Both the position numbers and the translations under genes were made by a program. The notes beneath the pieces were generated by a model, which searched no databases, had not been told where the DNA came from, and saw only the letters and a program-made list of their open reading frames with translations. Positions 7,802 through 13,678 of a DNA stretch of 18,713 bases are shown here, one piece after another. Position 1 is the stretch's first letter. Every line of letters begins with the position of its first letter. Location of the stretch: NCBI GenBank assembly GCA_020342025.1, contig CP070840.1, forward strand, positions 2,639,593 through 2,658,305, in the 5' to 3' direction. The stretch is from Deltaproteobacteria bacterium. Its GTDB lineage: Bacteria > Desulfobacterota > DSM-4660 > Desulfatiglandales > HGW-15.

Positions 7802-8452
7802 TTACAGGTGCTCCAGAAACTCCTCTAGGGATAACTCTTCCAGTTCTCTTTTTTCCTCCGCCTCGCTTACGGGCTGATTGTCTAGTTCCTTTTCCGCAGC
7901 GGGTTGGATCAATTTGCTCAGGGTCTCCTCATCCCGTTTCTCAAGCCATGCGCTCACAAACAGTACAGGCCTTCTGATCTCCTCTAGTTCTCGCCACATG
8001 GCTTCCGCAATCTGCATCGGATTCCCGGCGGCCAGATGAGGAGCGGTAAAGAATCTATCCAATATAACCGCTACGGGCGTATGGATCTCTTTCTCTATAA
8101 GACGCTCCAGCTTGTCCAAATAGGCGATGCGGTAAACTTCTCCTGACATCTGCCCCGTAAGTGACGGCCCTTTCACCAGCACACCATATTTGAGACGAAG
8201 CCTTTTGTCTTTCTTTGCAGGGCCTGGGATCCATACTTCATAACGAGATCGATCAACCTGCTCCCCTTCTAAAGTGCCTTTACCATATGCTCCGTCCTCT
8301 GCGCCAGGGAGGGCGATTTCAGGATCATCCAGAATCTGGATCATATCCCCCGGCTTCAGGGGATAGAATACCCCATCTTCGGTGGTATATCCCACTTCGT
8401 GGTGTCCACAAAGAGGGCACTTTCTCGATGTGATGATACCCTTTGGTGCCAT
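7802..8452 (-). CDS. Conserved-looking hypothetical protein with N-terminal CPLCGHH motif
   Basis: 216 residues, not recognised. Residues 12-18 (CPLCGHH) look like half of a zinc-binding knuckle, but no second CxxC pair follows, so any metal would need other ligands or a dimer. The segment FYPLKPGDMIQI and the middle part (about 45-110) look like a small beta-rich domain with KYGVLVKGPSLTG. The last 35 residues are strongly acidic, rich in E and L, probably helical and perhaps a coiled coil. There is no signal peptide or membrane segment, so it is probably cytoplasmic. ATG 8452 has AAGGA at proper spacing. It is divergent from the zinc-ribbon gene at 8596, with 143 bp between them. No function can be assigned. 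Confidence 0.75.
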   Translation of the reverse strand: MAPKGIITSRKCPLCGHHEVGYTTEDGVFYPLKPGDMIQILDDPEIALPGAEDGAYGKGTLEGEQVDRSRYEVWIPGPAKKDKRLRLKYGVLVKGPSLTGQMSGEVYRIAYLDKLERLIEKEIHTPVAVILDRFFTAPHLAAGNPMQIAEAMWRELEEIRRPVLFVSAWLEKRDEETLSKLIQPAAEKELDNQPVSEAEEKRELEELSLEEFLEHL

Positions 8453-8473
8453 ATGTTTTCCTTACAAAGCTCT

Positions 8474-8488
8474 CTTGACCTTGTCAAG
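8474..8488. repeat. Short inverted repeat between divergent genes, possible operator
   Basis: CTTGAC-CTT-GTCAAG is a perfect 6-base dyad 21 bp upstream of the leftward gene at 7802-8452. Its right arm contains a minus-strand TTGACA (8482-8487) that could be the -35 of that gene, although no good -10 follows. It could be a repressor site or chance. Confidence 0.3.
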
Positions 8489-8595
8489 ATCCATAATTCA
8501 TTCTTCACGCCACCATAATAAACGGGAAGCATTGACTTAGAGCAGAGCCTCGTTAACTTTGTTAGAACAGGCTTTATGTTTGGAGGATGAATTCG

Positions 8596-8865
8596 ATGGA
8601 TAAGGATAAATGGATCTGCCCTCACTGCGAAAAACCATTGCTGAGATGGGAGCCTTGCCCTCAAACAGGCTGGGTTCATGACCTATTCTTCTGTGACAAC
8701 AACGAATGTTCTTATTTTGTGGAGGGACGAAGGAAAATCGCTTGTGACTATGAAAAAAATTTTGCCTATCGTTATTGCTACAACCCTGTAAATGGACAGG
8801 AACTGCCCATAGTCAGTTGGTGTGGAGGTGACCTATCACTGTTAAAGGGACGGTGTGGAAAATAA
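8596..8865 (+). CDS. Small Cys-rich zinc-ribbon protein, function unknown
   Basis: About 89 residues from the preferred start. Counting from the upstream ATG at 8587, cysteines 11 and 14 (ICPHCEKPL) and 36 and 41 (FCDNNEC) form a plausible four-Cys zinc site. Further cysteines at 24, 53, 64, 79 and 90 make the protein unusually Cys-rich. Aromatic and charged segments (NFAYRYCYNPVNGQELP) follow. GGAGG at 8582-8586 touches the ATG at 8587 but lies nine bases from the ATG at 8596, so 8596 is the better start. No signal peptide is seen. A structural or nucleic-acid-binding role is likely for such a ribbon but is not shown here. Its stop codon lies inside the U-tract of an opposing terminator, so the 3' end overlaps the candidate small RNA on the other strand. 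Confidence 0.75.
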   Translation: MDKDKWICPHCEKPLLRWEPCPQTGWVHDLFFCDNNECSYFVEGRRKIACDYEKNFAYRYCYNPVNGQELPIVSWCGGDLSLLKGRCGK

Positions 8866-8891
8866 AAAAACCCCCCGACAAGAGCGGGGGG
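8861..8891 (-). terminator. Strong rho-independent terminator, leftward
   Basis: A perfect 7-bp all-GC stem CCCCCCG / CGGGGGG (8871-8877 and 8885-8891) with a 7-base loop is followed on the minus strand by TTTTTTTATT. On the plus strand the stem is followed by TATCCAGAGG, with no U-tract, so the terminator serves a leftward transcript. There is no leftward coding gene upstream of it for over 3 kb, which argues for a non-coding transcript. Confidence 0.85.
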
Positions 8892-8989
8892 TATCCAGAG
8901 GTGCCGTTACTCTGGTAAATGTTTTCTTTCCTCCTACATTTTGCGCGGGAAGGATCCCTCAAAGTGTAACGAACACCCCAGAGTCGTTC
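8861..8989 (-). ncRNA. Candidate sigma-54-dependent small RNA, about 129 nt
   Basis: No gene is known to me here; the call rests on assembled signals. Reading leftward, a -24/-12 promoter (8999-9014) predicts a start at 8988-8989, and a terminator ends transcription near 8861. The RNA can close on itself: GUGUUCGUUAC (8966-8976) pairs with GUAACGGCAC (8901-8910) and the pairing extends outward to 8895 and 8982, giving about 15 pairs with one bulge. Inside, AAAUGU/ACAUUU forms a hairpin whose loop shows AGGAGGAAAG. One CCAGAG block (8910-8915) can pair with either of two CUCUGG blocks (8895-8900 or 8978-8983), and its last base also belongs to the long stem, so the folds exclude each other. 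The closing stem slightly recalls 6S RNA, but the RNA is too short for that family. Confidence 0.55.
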
Positions 8990-8998
8990 TAAAAAAAA

Positions 8999-9014
8999 TG
9001 CAATTAATATGCCA
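8999..9014 (-). promoter_or_regulatory. Sigma-54 (-24/-12) promoter
   Basis: On the minus strand TGGCATATTAATTGCA matches the RpoN consensus TGGCAC-N5-TTGCW: the invariant GG and GC are exactly ten bases apart. The predicted start at 8988-8989 falls just before the folded RNA. Being followed by a structured segment and a terminator, and preceded by dyads at the usual enhancer distance, makes a chance match less likely. Confidence 0.65.
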
Positions 9015-9071
9015 CAAGAAAAAAAGAAATTATACCTTTTATTTTAATACATTATCTTATATTATTCGAAC

Positions 9072-9128
9072 TTATGTGTGAATGTGTATTAATTGTAACA
9101 CATAAAATGTGCTGTTTTTGACACACAT
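9072..9128. promoter_or_regulatory. Dyad cluster, possible enhancer sites for a sigma-54 activator
   Basis: Two dyads lie 84-140 bp upstream of the predicted small RNA start, the normal distance for enhancer-binding proteins. The first has perfect arms TTATGTGT (9072-9079) and ACACATAA (9098-9105) and contains TGT-N10-ACA (9085-9100), the pattern known for NifA sites. The second has arms ATGTG (9107-9111) and CACAT (9124-9128). The region is AT-rich, so such short words occur by chance at some rate; the activator is unknown. Confidence 0.4.
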
Positions 9129-9202
9129 CGTCCAGCTGGATAACGGGGTATTGCAATGATGGCCTGAAATGAGGAGCAGCGGCGAGGGACCCAAATATTT
9201 GA

Positions 9203-9230
9203 TTGACAAACCATTAGATTTCTATACATT
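9203..9230 (+). promoter_or_regulatory. Predicted promoter of tRNA-Met
   Basis: TTGACA (9203-9208) and TACATT (9225-9230), 16 bases apart, lie about 70 bp upstream of the mature tRNA. The hairpin-poor segment between them and the tRNA would be the 5' leader removed by RNase P. The -10 matches four of six bases. Confidence 0.45.
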
Positions 9231-9301
9231 AATCCAGCAACTTGCCCTGCGCCTCTTCTCCATATATGGTGGGCGTCTCCTTCGCAAAACCGAGAGACAC
9301 T

Positions 9302-9378
9302 GGCGGTGTAGCTCAGTCGGTCAGAGCATGCGGCTCATATCCGCAGAGTCACTGGTTCGAATCCAGTCACCGCCACCA
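9302..9378 (+). tRNA. tRNA-Met (anticodon CAU), with encoded CCA
   Basis: The full cloverleaf can be drawn. The acceptor stem is GGCGGTG / CACCGCC with discriminator A and an encoded CCA end. The D arm is GCTCAGTCGGTCAGAGC, the anticodon stem TGCGG / CCGCA with loop CTCATAT, and the T arm ACTGG-TTCGAAT-CCAGT. The paired first acceptor base excludes initiator tRNA. CAU can also belong to tRNA-Ile2 (lysidine-modified), but the acceptor and D arm resemble elongator tRNA-Met such as that of Bacillus. The gene stands alone, 75 bp upstream of the HExxH gene. Confidence 0.93.
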
Positions 9379-9453
9379 TAACTTCGGTATTGACATTTTC
9401 AGGAACGTCCTTACCTTCATCATGAAAAGTTATTTCAAAAGGGCTTAATACAA

Positions 9454-9984
9454 ATGACTTGGCGGCCTTTTGAAGGTGTAGACATATCCCTAATAAGCGA
9501 GTCTCTCGGCATCGCCGAGGAAAGGACTGGAGACTTCTACAAATTCTCATTTGGGCAGTGGAAAAGGCACCGGTATGATGTGAGGACCCTCCCTGCCCTG
9601 AGGAAAAATGAAATTGCTCCCCATGCTTTTGCCCTTCTAAACAAGTGTTCGAGGGTTACCAGGGATTTTGAATCAAGATCCAGGAAACACGACTTTTATT
9701 TCATATGCCTTCAGGATCATCAGATCATTAAGGCCCTAAGGAGAGACAAAGAACTCAGACTTCTCCCCCTTCTTGTCTATGTTTTTACCCATGAACTCGT
9801 TCACATCGTTCGATTCTGCAATTTCTCTCAGAGATTTGATATTTGCGGTGACAGAAGGCAAAAGGAAGAGAGTGTGGTTCAGTCCACCACATTTGAGATT
9901 TTGGAAAAGTTACGTCTTCCAGGGATTGATTATATTCTCGATGCCTACCAAAGTCACAGGATCTGTGACCTGACTGTGCGGTGA
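9454..9984 (+). CDS. Hypothetical protein with HExxH zinc-protease-like motif
   Basis: 176 residues, family not recognised. VFTHELVHIVRF holds a clean HExxH (H113, E114, H117) at the end of a hydrophobic helix (LRLLPLLVYV), the hallmark of zincin metalloproteases. The pair E138-E139, 21-22 residues later in KEESVV, could supply the third zinc ligand as in gluzincins. The protein is short, lacks a signal peptide and ends at residue 176, so it would be a minimal cytoplasmic protease-like domain or an inactive relative. ATG 9454 has AAGGG ten bases upstream. It runs in the same direction as fmdB, 27 bp ahead of it, and may be co-transcribed with it. Proteolytic activity is inference from the motif only. 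Confidence 0.75.
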   Translation: MTWRPFEGVDISLISESLGIAEERTGDFYKFSFGQWKRHRYDVRTLPALRKNEIAPHAFALLNKCSRVTRDFESRSRKHDFYFICLQDHQIIKALRRDKELRLLPLLVYVFTHELVHIVRFCNFSQRFDICGDRRQKEESVVQSTTFEILEKLRLPGIDYILDAYQSHRICDLTVR

Positions 9985-10011
9985 GCACATCAACGAGCGA
10001 GGCAATAGAAC

Positions 10012-10320
10012 ATGCCCATTTACGAATATGAGTGTACAAAATGCGGCCATCAGACTGAGATTTGGCAGAAATTCTCTGATATGCCCATCACCAAGTGCGA
10101 AATGTGCAGCGGCAAAATGAAAAAGCTGATTTCTCAGAGTACCTTTCATCTGAAAGGCACGGGGTGGTATGTGACCGATTATGCGCCAAAGAGTGGCGGA
10201 AGCGGTGAAAAAAAGGAGAAATCAGAAAAGGACACCACAACCAAAGAAGCAAAATCTTCCAAAGAAACCTCGAAGAAAGGGACCTCTTCAAGTGGCGGCA
10301 AAAAAAACGCAAAGAATTGA
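10012..10320 (+). CDS. FmdB-family zinc ribbon protein
   Basis: The N-terminal part [19 protein letters not shown] with CEMC at 29-32 is the FmdB_N (CxxC_CXXC_SSSS) putative regulatory domain; Cys 8, 11, 29 and 32 form the zinc site. After residue 55 the tail is low-complexity, rich in Lys, Ser, Thr and Gly, as in many family members. The family is named after a gene next to the formamidase of Methylophilus and was proposed to regulate transcription, but its molecular function is unsettled. 102 residues is a normal length. The start fits the highly conserved MPIYEY opening. It follows the HExxH gene by 27 bp and is followed by an unknown gene 77 bp on. Confidence 0.9.
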   Translation: MPIYEYECTKCGHQTEIWQKFSDMPITKCEMCSGKMKKLISQSTFHLKGTGWYVTDYAPKSGGSGEKKEKSEKDTTTKEAKSSKETSKKGTSSSGGKKNAKN

Positions 10321-10397
10321 GATAGACCGGTCCTCATGGGGCGGAGTGAAGAGTCCGTTGGGGTATTCTCTCATAAAAGTTTGAAGAACGTTGTCAC

Positions 10398-10943
10398 ATG
10401 AAAAAATTTGGCGCCGGAAGAGTTCACGAGAAGATAATCGACAGGCTGGAAAGGCAAGAGAGGCAGCAGGCTTTCCAGAGGGACAGGTTCTTTAAATTTA
10501 AACTTTCCGAAATACACACGCAGCTCTCCCAGTCTTTACTCATGGAAAAGATCATTGAGACGGACAATGTCGCCGCCGTGTCTGATCTTATTTTAAATGG
10601 GTTAAGAAAAATACTCAGAAGCACGGAATTTGATTTCAAGTACTTTATCGCCCCCATCCGGGACCTCGTGCCCCGCCCAAACCCCATCTCCCTATATATG
10701 ACCCAGTATATTTTAGAAGTACTCATCAATGATCCTGCTGTAATTGAGGTCTATGGGACTGACCAGGAGATTTATAAGGTGGTCAATAACGTGATCACGC
10801 AGATCAACATGAAATTCGAAAGAGCGGAAAAGGAAATTATTGACCAGCTTTCCCGCAATAAGTCCCTCACGCCGGGCTCAAGGGACTACGAAATTGCCTT
10901 CGATCAACTTTTCCGAAAGAAGTTAGGCGAACCCCAAAAGTAA
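10398..10943 (+). CDS. Hypothetical helical protein upstream of fabD
   Basis: 181 residues, not recognised. The first 50 residues are highly charged and probably one long helix (RLERQERQQAFQRDRFF). The middle region (about 55-130) is mixed and includes a Pro-containing stretch PIRDLVPRPNPISLYMTQYILE and the hydrophobic EVLINDPAVIEVYG. A second charged helix follows (MKFERAEKEIIDQLSRNK). No signal peptide, membrane segment or metal motif is visible, so it is probably cytoplasmic. Its Shine-Dalgarno is weak (GAAGAACG about ten bases upstream), so ATG 10398 is only the likeliest start. It lies 50 bp before fabD in the same direction and may share its transcript. Confidence 0.7.
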   Translation: MKKFGAGRVHEKIIDRLERQERQQAFQRDRFFKFKLSEIHTQLSQSLLMEKIIETDNVAAVSDLILNGLRKILRSTEFDFKYFIAPIRDLVPRPNPISLYMTQYILEVLINDPAVIEVYGTDQEIYKVVNNVITQINMKFERAEKEIIDQLSRNKSLTPGSRDYEIAFDQLFRKKLGEPQK

Positions 10944-10993
10944 AAATCCCTGAAAAAGTCATTTCCTTTTTGTTGATGAGGGGGAAGTATCCT

Positions 10994-11935
10994 ATGTCTC
11001 AAAAAATAGCCTTTTTATTTCCTGGTCAGGGATCACAATCCATAGGCATGGGCAAAGACATGATGGATCGATTTCCTGATTCGAAGAGAATATTTGAGCT
11101 GGTGGATGAGATCTGTGGGAAACCCATATCAAAGCTCTGCTTTGAAGGTCCCATGGAGGAGTTGGCCCTTACGGTGAATCTCCAGCCTGCCATAACTGCT
11201 GTCAACCTGGCCTGCCTCACGGCACTCAATAAATCCGGAATCCGTGCTACCGTATCGGCTGGTCACAGCTTGGGTGAATATGCTGCTCTTGCCTCGGCGG
11301 GGAGTCTCTCTGAATATGATGCACTCAGGCTGGTTAACAAAAGGGGTGAGTTGATGCACAGAGAGGCTACGGCCAACCCTGGATCAATGGCCGCAGTGCT
11401 TGGTATGGATATTGAGGCGGTGGACGGGATCGTGGTCCAGGCCGGTGAACTGGGCATATTGGCGGTTGCTAACCACAATACCGCCGAACAAATTGTCATC
11501 ACCGGGGAGAAGGAGCCCCTGTCCCGCGCCGTGGATCTTGTAAAGGAAAAAGGTGGGAAGGCGATTCCTTTGAAAGTGAGTGGGGCATGGCATTGCAGGT
11601 TGATGCAAAAGGCGGTGGATGATTTTCGTCAATTCATGGAAGACGTCTCTTTCTCAAGCCCTGAGACAAGCGTCCTGTTCAATGCAACAGCTGAGAGTGA
11701 AAGTGATCCTGAAAGAATAAAAGACCTTATGGCCAAGCAGCTCATAAGCCCTGTGAAGTGGTTTGACATTATTGTGAACATGACGACCGACGGGGTAAAC
11801 GTTTTTGTAGAAGTGGGGCCTAAGAACGTTTTGACGGGTTTATTGAAGAAAATTCTGCCGAGAGAAACCGAAATCAAGCTCTATAATGTGGAGGACACGC
11901 AGGGCCTGGAGAGCTTTTTGGGGGCTATGGGCTAG
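10994..11935 (+). CDS. fabD: Malonyl-CoA:ACP transacylase
   Basis: Transfers malonyl from CoA to acyl carrier protein, the entry step of type II fatty acid synthesis. From the start chosen here (313 residues; E. coli has 309) the oxyanion motif FPGQGSQ is at 9-15, the nucleophile serine is S92 in GHSLGEY, the malonyl-binding arginine is R117 in NKRGEL, and the catalytic histidine is H200 in VSGAWHCRLM (commonly GAFHSPLM). MSQKIAFLFPGQGSQ at ATG 10994, six to seven bases after GAGGGGGAAG, is the family-like start; an upstream in-frame TTG at 10970 would add eight residues with no better ribosome site. No other fab genes or acpP are adjacent, so it is outside a fatty acid synthesis cluster. Confidence 0.95.
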   Translation: MSQKIAFLFPGQGSQSIGMGKDMMDRFPDSKRIFELVDEICGKPISKLCFEGPMEELALTVNLQPAITAVNLACLTALNKSGIRATVSAGHSLGEYAALASAGSLSEYDALRLVNKRGELMHREATANPGSMAAVLGMDIEAVDGIVVQAGELGILAVANHNTAEQIVITGEKEPLSRAVDLVKEKGGKAIPLKVSGAWHCRLMQKAVDDFRQFMEDVSFSSPETSVLFNATAESESDPERIKDLMAKQLISPVKWFDIIVNMTTDGVNVFVEVGPKNVLTGLLKKILPRETEIKLYNVEDTQGLESFLGAMG

Positions 11936-12005
11936 CTACCTCAGAACCGTGACTTCATCTTTTTCCTGGTACAGTAGAATCAGGACGCAGGTGCAAAGCC
12001 TCGAT

Positions 12006-12148
12006 GGAGTAATGGAGTGTTGGAGTATTGGAAAAGCAAAGACTGTATTACAATGCTACGGTCGCTCGATGGCTCCCCTTAGTCCAACCCATCATCTATG
12101 CAATTCCCCATTTTCCATTACTCCAGTACTCCCATACTCCATTACTCC
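12006..12148. repeat. Inverted repeat built from GGAGTA-type units
   Basis: Two 27-base arms (12006-12032 and 12122-12148) are inverted copies with about four mismatches; each consists of units like TGGAGTAT/ATGGAGTA at an 8-9 base period. The 89-base centre has no recognisable gene. The element fills the space between the convergent fabD and radical SAM genes. It could form a long hairpin, act as a two-way transcription barrier, or be a small non-autonomous mobile repeat. The rest of 11936-12190 holds nothing I recognise. Confidence 0.7.
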
Positions 12149-12190
12149 AATCCTCAACTTTCACCCCGACAACTCGCGATGGATCAAGTA

Positions 12191-13105
12191 TCATTCATGG
12201 TACCGCCTTCCCTGCCATGTCTCTCTCTCCTCCAATCTTTCCCTTATCCGCCTCAGATTCTCAGATTTATCTTTGGCCCAAAGCGGTGCCACCAACTCCA
12301 CGCCTATGGGGTCTCCTGTTAGCCGTTGAATGACCACATCAGGGGGAAGACGTTCCAAAACGTCCACCACCAGTTCTATGTACTCATCTCTTTCCAAGCA
12401 ACGATATTCTTTCTTTCCATAAACGATATCCAGTGGAGTCCCCTTCACAATATAGAGGAGGTGTATTTTGACGCCGTCTATGGGTAGTTTTGCCAGGTAC
12501 AAAGCGGTTTCCCGCATCATGTCCCGCGTCTCTCCAGGAAGACCAAGAATAATGTGGGCACACACGTTCAGCCCGAAATCTTTTGCCCTGTGTACGCCTT
12601 GCTCAAAACAGGCCACATCGTGTCCTCGATTGATTCTGGAGAGGGTGGCATCATGTGAAGATTGGAGCCCATATTCAACCCATACCAGGTACTTTTCCTG
12701 ATAAGAACTCAGAAGGGTCAAGACTGGGTTGCTAACGCAGTCCGGCCTTGTGGCCACAGATAAACCCACCATGTCTCGGTAATGGAGTGCACGGTCGTAA
12801 AGCTCTTTGAGCTGGGGCACGGGGGCATATGTATTGGTAAAAGATTGAAAATAAGCAATGAATTTCCTGGCCCCATACCGCCGCGCCATTCGTTTGCGGC
12901 CTTCCACGATCTGTTCCTCGATAGATAGACCGCGCTTGATCATGGCCCCTGTACCGGAACCTCGACTGTCACAGAAGATGCAACCCCTATTAGACGTCGT
13001 TCCATCCCTGTTGGGGCAGTTCAGCCCCGCATCCAGGGATATCTTCTGAACCCGCTCGCCGAATATCTCTCTTAGATAGGTATTGTAATCGCGATATCTT
13101 TCCAC
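12191..13105 (-). CDS. TIGR01212 (YhcC-like) radical SAM protein
   Basis: Radical S-adenosylmethionine enzyme of 304 residues; substrate unknown. The cluster cysteines are C30, C42 and C45 in CPNRDGTTSNRGCIFC, the family's widened spacing (Cys-x11-Cys-x2-Cys) in place of CxxxCxxC. SVATRPDCV and VEYGLQSSHDATLSRINRGH (about 115-180) and HIILGLPGETRDMM (about 192-205) are strands of the radical SAM barrel as in the related Elp3/MiaB-like groups. The start codon is GTG at 13105; MERYRDYNTYLREIFGERV is a family-like N-terminus. No strong Shine-Dalgarno is seen. The gene stands alone, with repeats on both sides. The E. coli homologue YhcC also lacks a firm biochemical role. Confidence 0.9.
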   Translation of the reverse strand: MERYRDYNTYLREIFGERVQKISLDAGLNCPNRDGTTSNRGCIFCDSRGSGTGAMIKRGLSIEEQIVEGRKRMARRYGARKFIAYFQSFTNTYAPVPQLKELYDRALHYRDMVGLSVATRPDCVSNPVLTLLSSYQEKYLVWVEYGLQSSHDATLSRINRGHDVACFEQGVHRAKDFGLNVCAHIILGLPGETRDMMRETALYLAKLPIDGVKIHLLYIVKGTPLDIVYGKKEYRCLERDEYIELVVDVLERLPPDVVIQRLTGDPIGVELVAPLWAKDKSENLRRIRERLEERETWQGRRYHE

Positions 13106-13133
13106 GACACGTGTCCCATTTGTTTGAAAACAA
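13106..13133. repeat. Two small palindromes directly before the radical SAM start codon
   Basis: GACACGTGTC (13106-13115), a perfect 10-base palindrome, touches the GTG start codon. TTGTTTGAAAACAA (13120-13133) has perfect 6-base arms just upstream. In the leader RNA they could hide the start, or they could be protein sites; short palindromes of this size can also be chance. Confidence 0.35.
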
Positions 13134-13142
13134 GAGGAAATC

Positions 13143-13455
13143 GTAACAATTTAGGTCTTTGAAAATAGCGTGTTTCGTGGCTCGCAGCGGTGATGAAAAC
13201 AGGGCATCGGGATTCGTCCGGTGCTGTCTTTTCATGCCCCTATCTATCTTGTTCTGAGAAGGTGACCTCAGATTTGAGAGTTTTACAATAGCCGTTGCTT
13301 GACGCCACGACATATTCTGCCAGAAGTCCTGTGGCGCAAACCCTCAAATCTGAGGTCACTGCCAAGTCCGATGGAACTCCTTTTGAGATAGGGGCATGAA
13401 AAGACAGTACCGGACAGAATCGTTTCACGGTTTTCAAAGATCTAAATTGTTACAA
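13143..13455. mobile_element. Palindromic element of about 313 bp, MITE-like, no coding capacity
   Basis: Three blocks of the left half recur inverted in the right half: 13143-13165 with 13431-13453 (22 of 23 bases), 13216-13245 with 13386-13415 (29 of 30) and 13262-13283 with 13338-13359 (21 of 22). A weaker GCCAC/GTGGC match continues into the centre (13284-13337). The left arm has about 33 extra bases between blocks one and two, so the arms have drifted. GAAATC occurs at 13137-13142 and 13456-13461 in the same orientation and may be a target duplication. No transposase or long ORF is inside, so it is either a non-autonomous element mobilised in trans or a structured regulatory or RNA element. 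It sits 38 bp upstream of the radical SAM gene and could supply or block its promoter. Confidence 0.7.
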
Positions 13456-13511
13456 GAAATCTTATTTCAGATCTTCTAGTCCTCTTCATAGGTCAATATC
13501 TTAACATTTAT

Positions 13512-13561
13512 CTGGATTCCTGCTCCCCGCTTTCGCGGGGACAGCTTTCGTTGGAATGACG
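13512..13561. repeat. GGATTCC...GGAATGACG dispersed palindromic repeat
   Basis: CTGGATTCC (13512-13520) and GGAATGACG (13553-13561) flank a perfect hairpin CCCCGC-TTTC-GCGGGG (13525-13540). This resembles the very common bacterial intergenic repeat with outer GGATTCC/GGAATGACG arms and a TTTCGCGGG core. The copy has extra bases in its right half. The stretch 13562-13678 after it shows only a small CCATC-TTGC-GATGG hairpin and no gene. Confidence 0.65.
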
Positions 13562-13678
13562 CTAGCGTACAGCGGGCCATCTTGCGATGGAATAATGAAT
13601 TTTTTTGGAGTATTGGCCTTAGGTTTTGAGCCTTGCGACTATTGCCTCCTACGGACCGTCCCGGCCCCAATCACCAGT

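Noticed and set aside
8861..8989. 6S RNA or bacterial SRP RNA as identity of the small RNA
   Set aside because: The closing stem resembles 6S in a few bases, but the RNA is about half the 6S length and lacks the long central bubble arms; the SRP GGAAGCAGCC-type apical motif is absent.
9085..9100. True NifA-binding site
   Set aside because: TGT-N10-ACA is only six fixed bases in AT-rich DNA, and no nif gene is present, so it is reported only as part of a generic activator-site candidate.
9169..9550. Open frames on both strands overlapping the tRNA
   Set aside because: Their residues near the tRNA are the translated tRNA sequence, a common artefact, and they have no ribosome site or family match.
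10970..10993. Eight extra N-terminal codons for fabD from TTG 10970
   Set aside because: The ribosome site GAGGGGGAAG is placed for ATG 10994, and the family starts close to the GQGSQ motif as that ATG gives.
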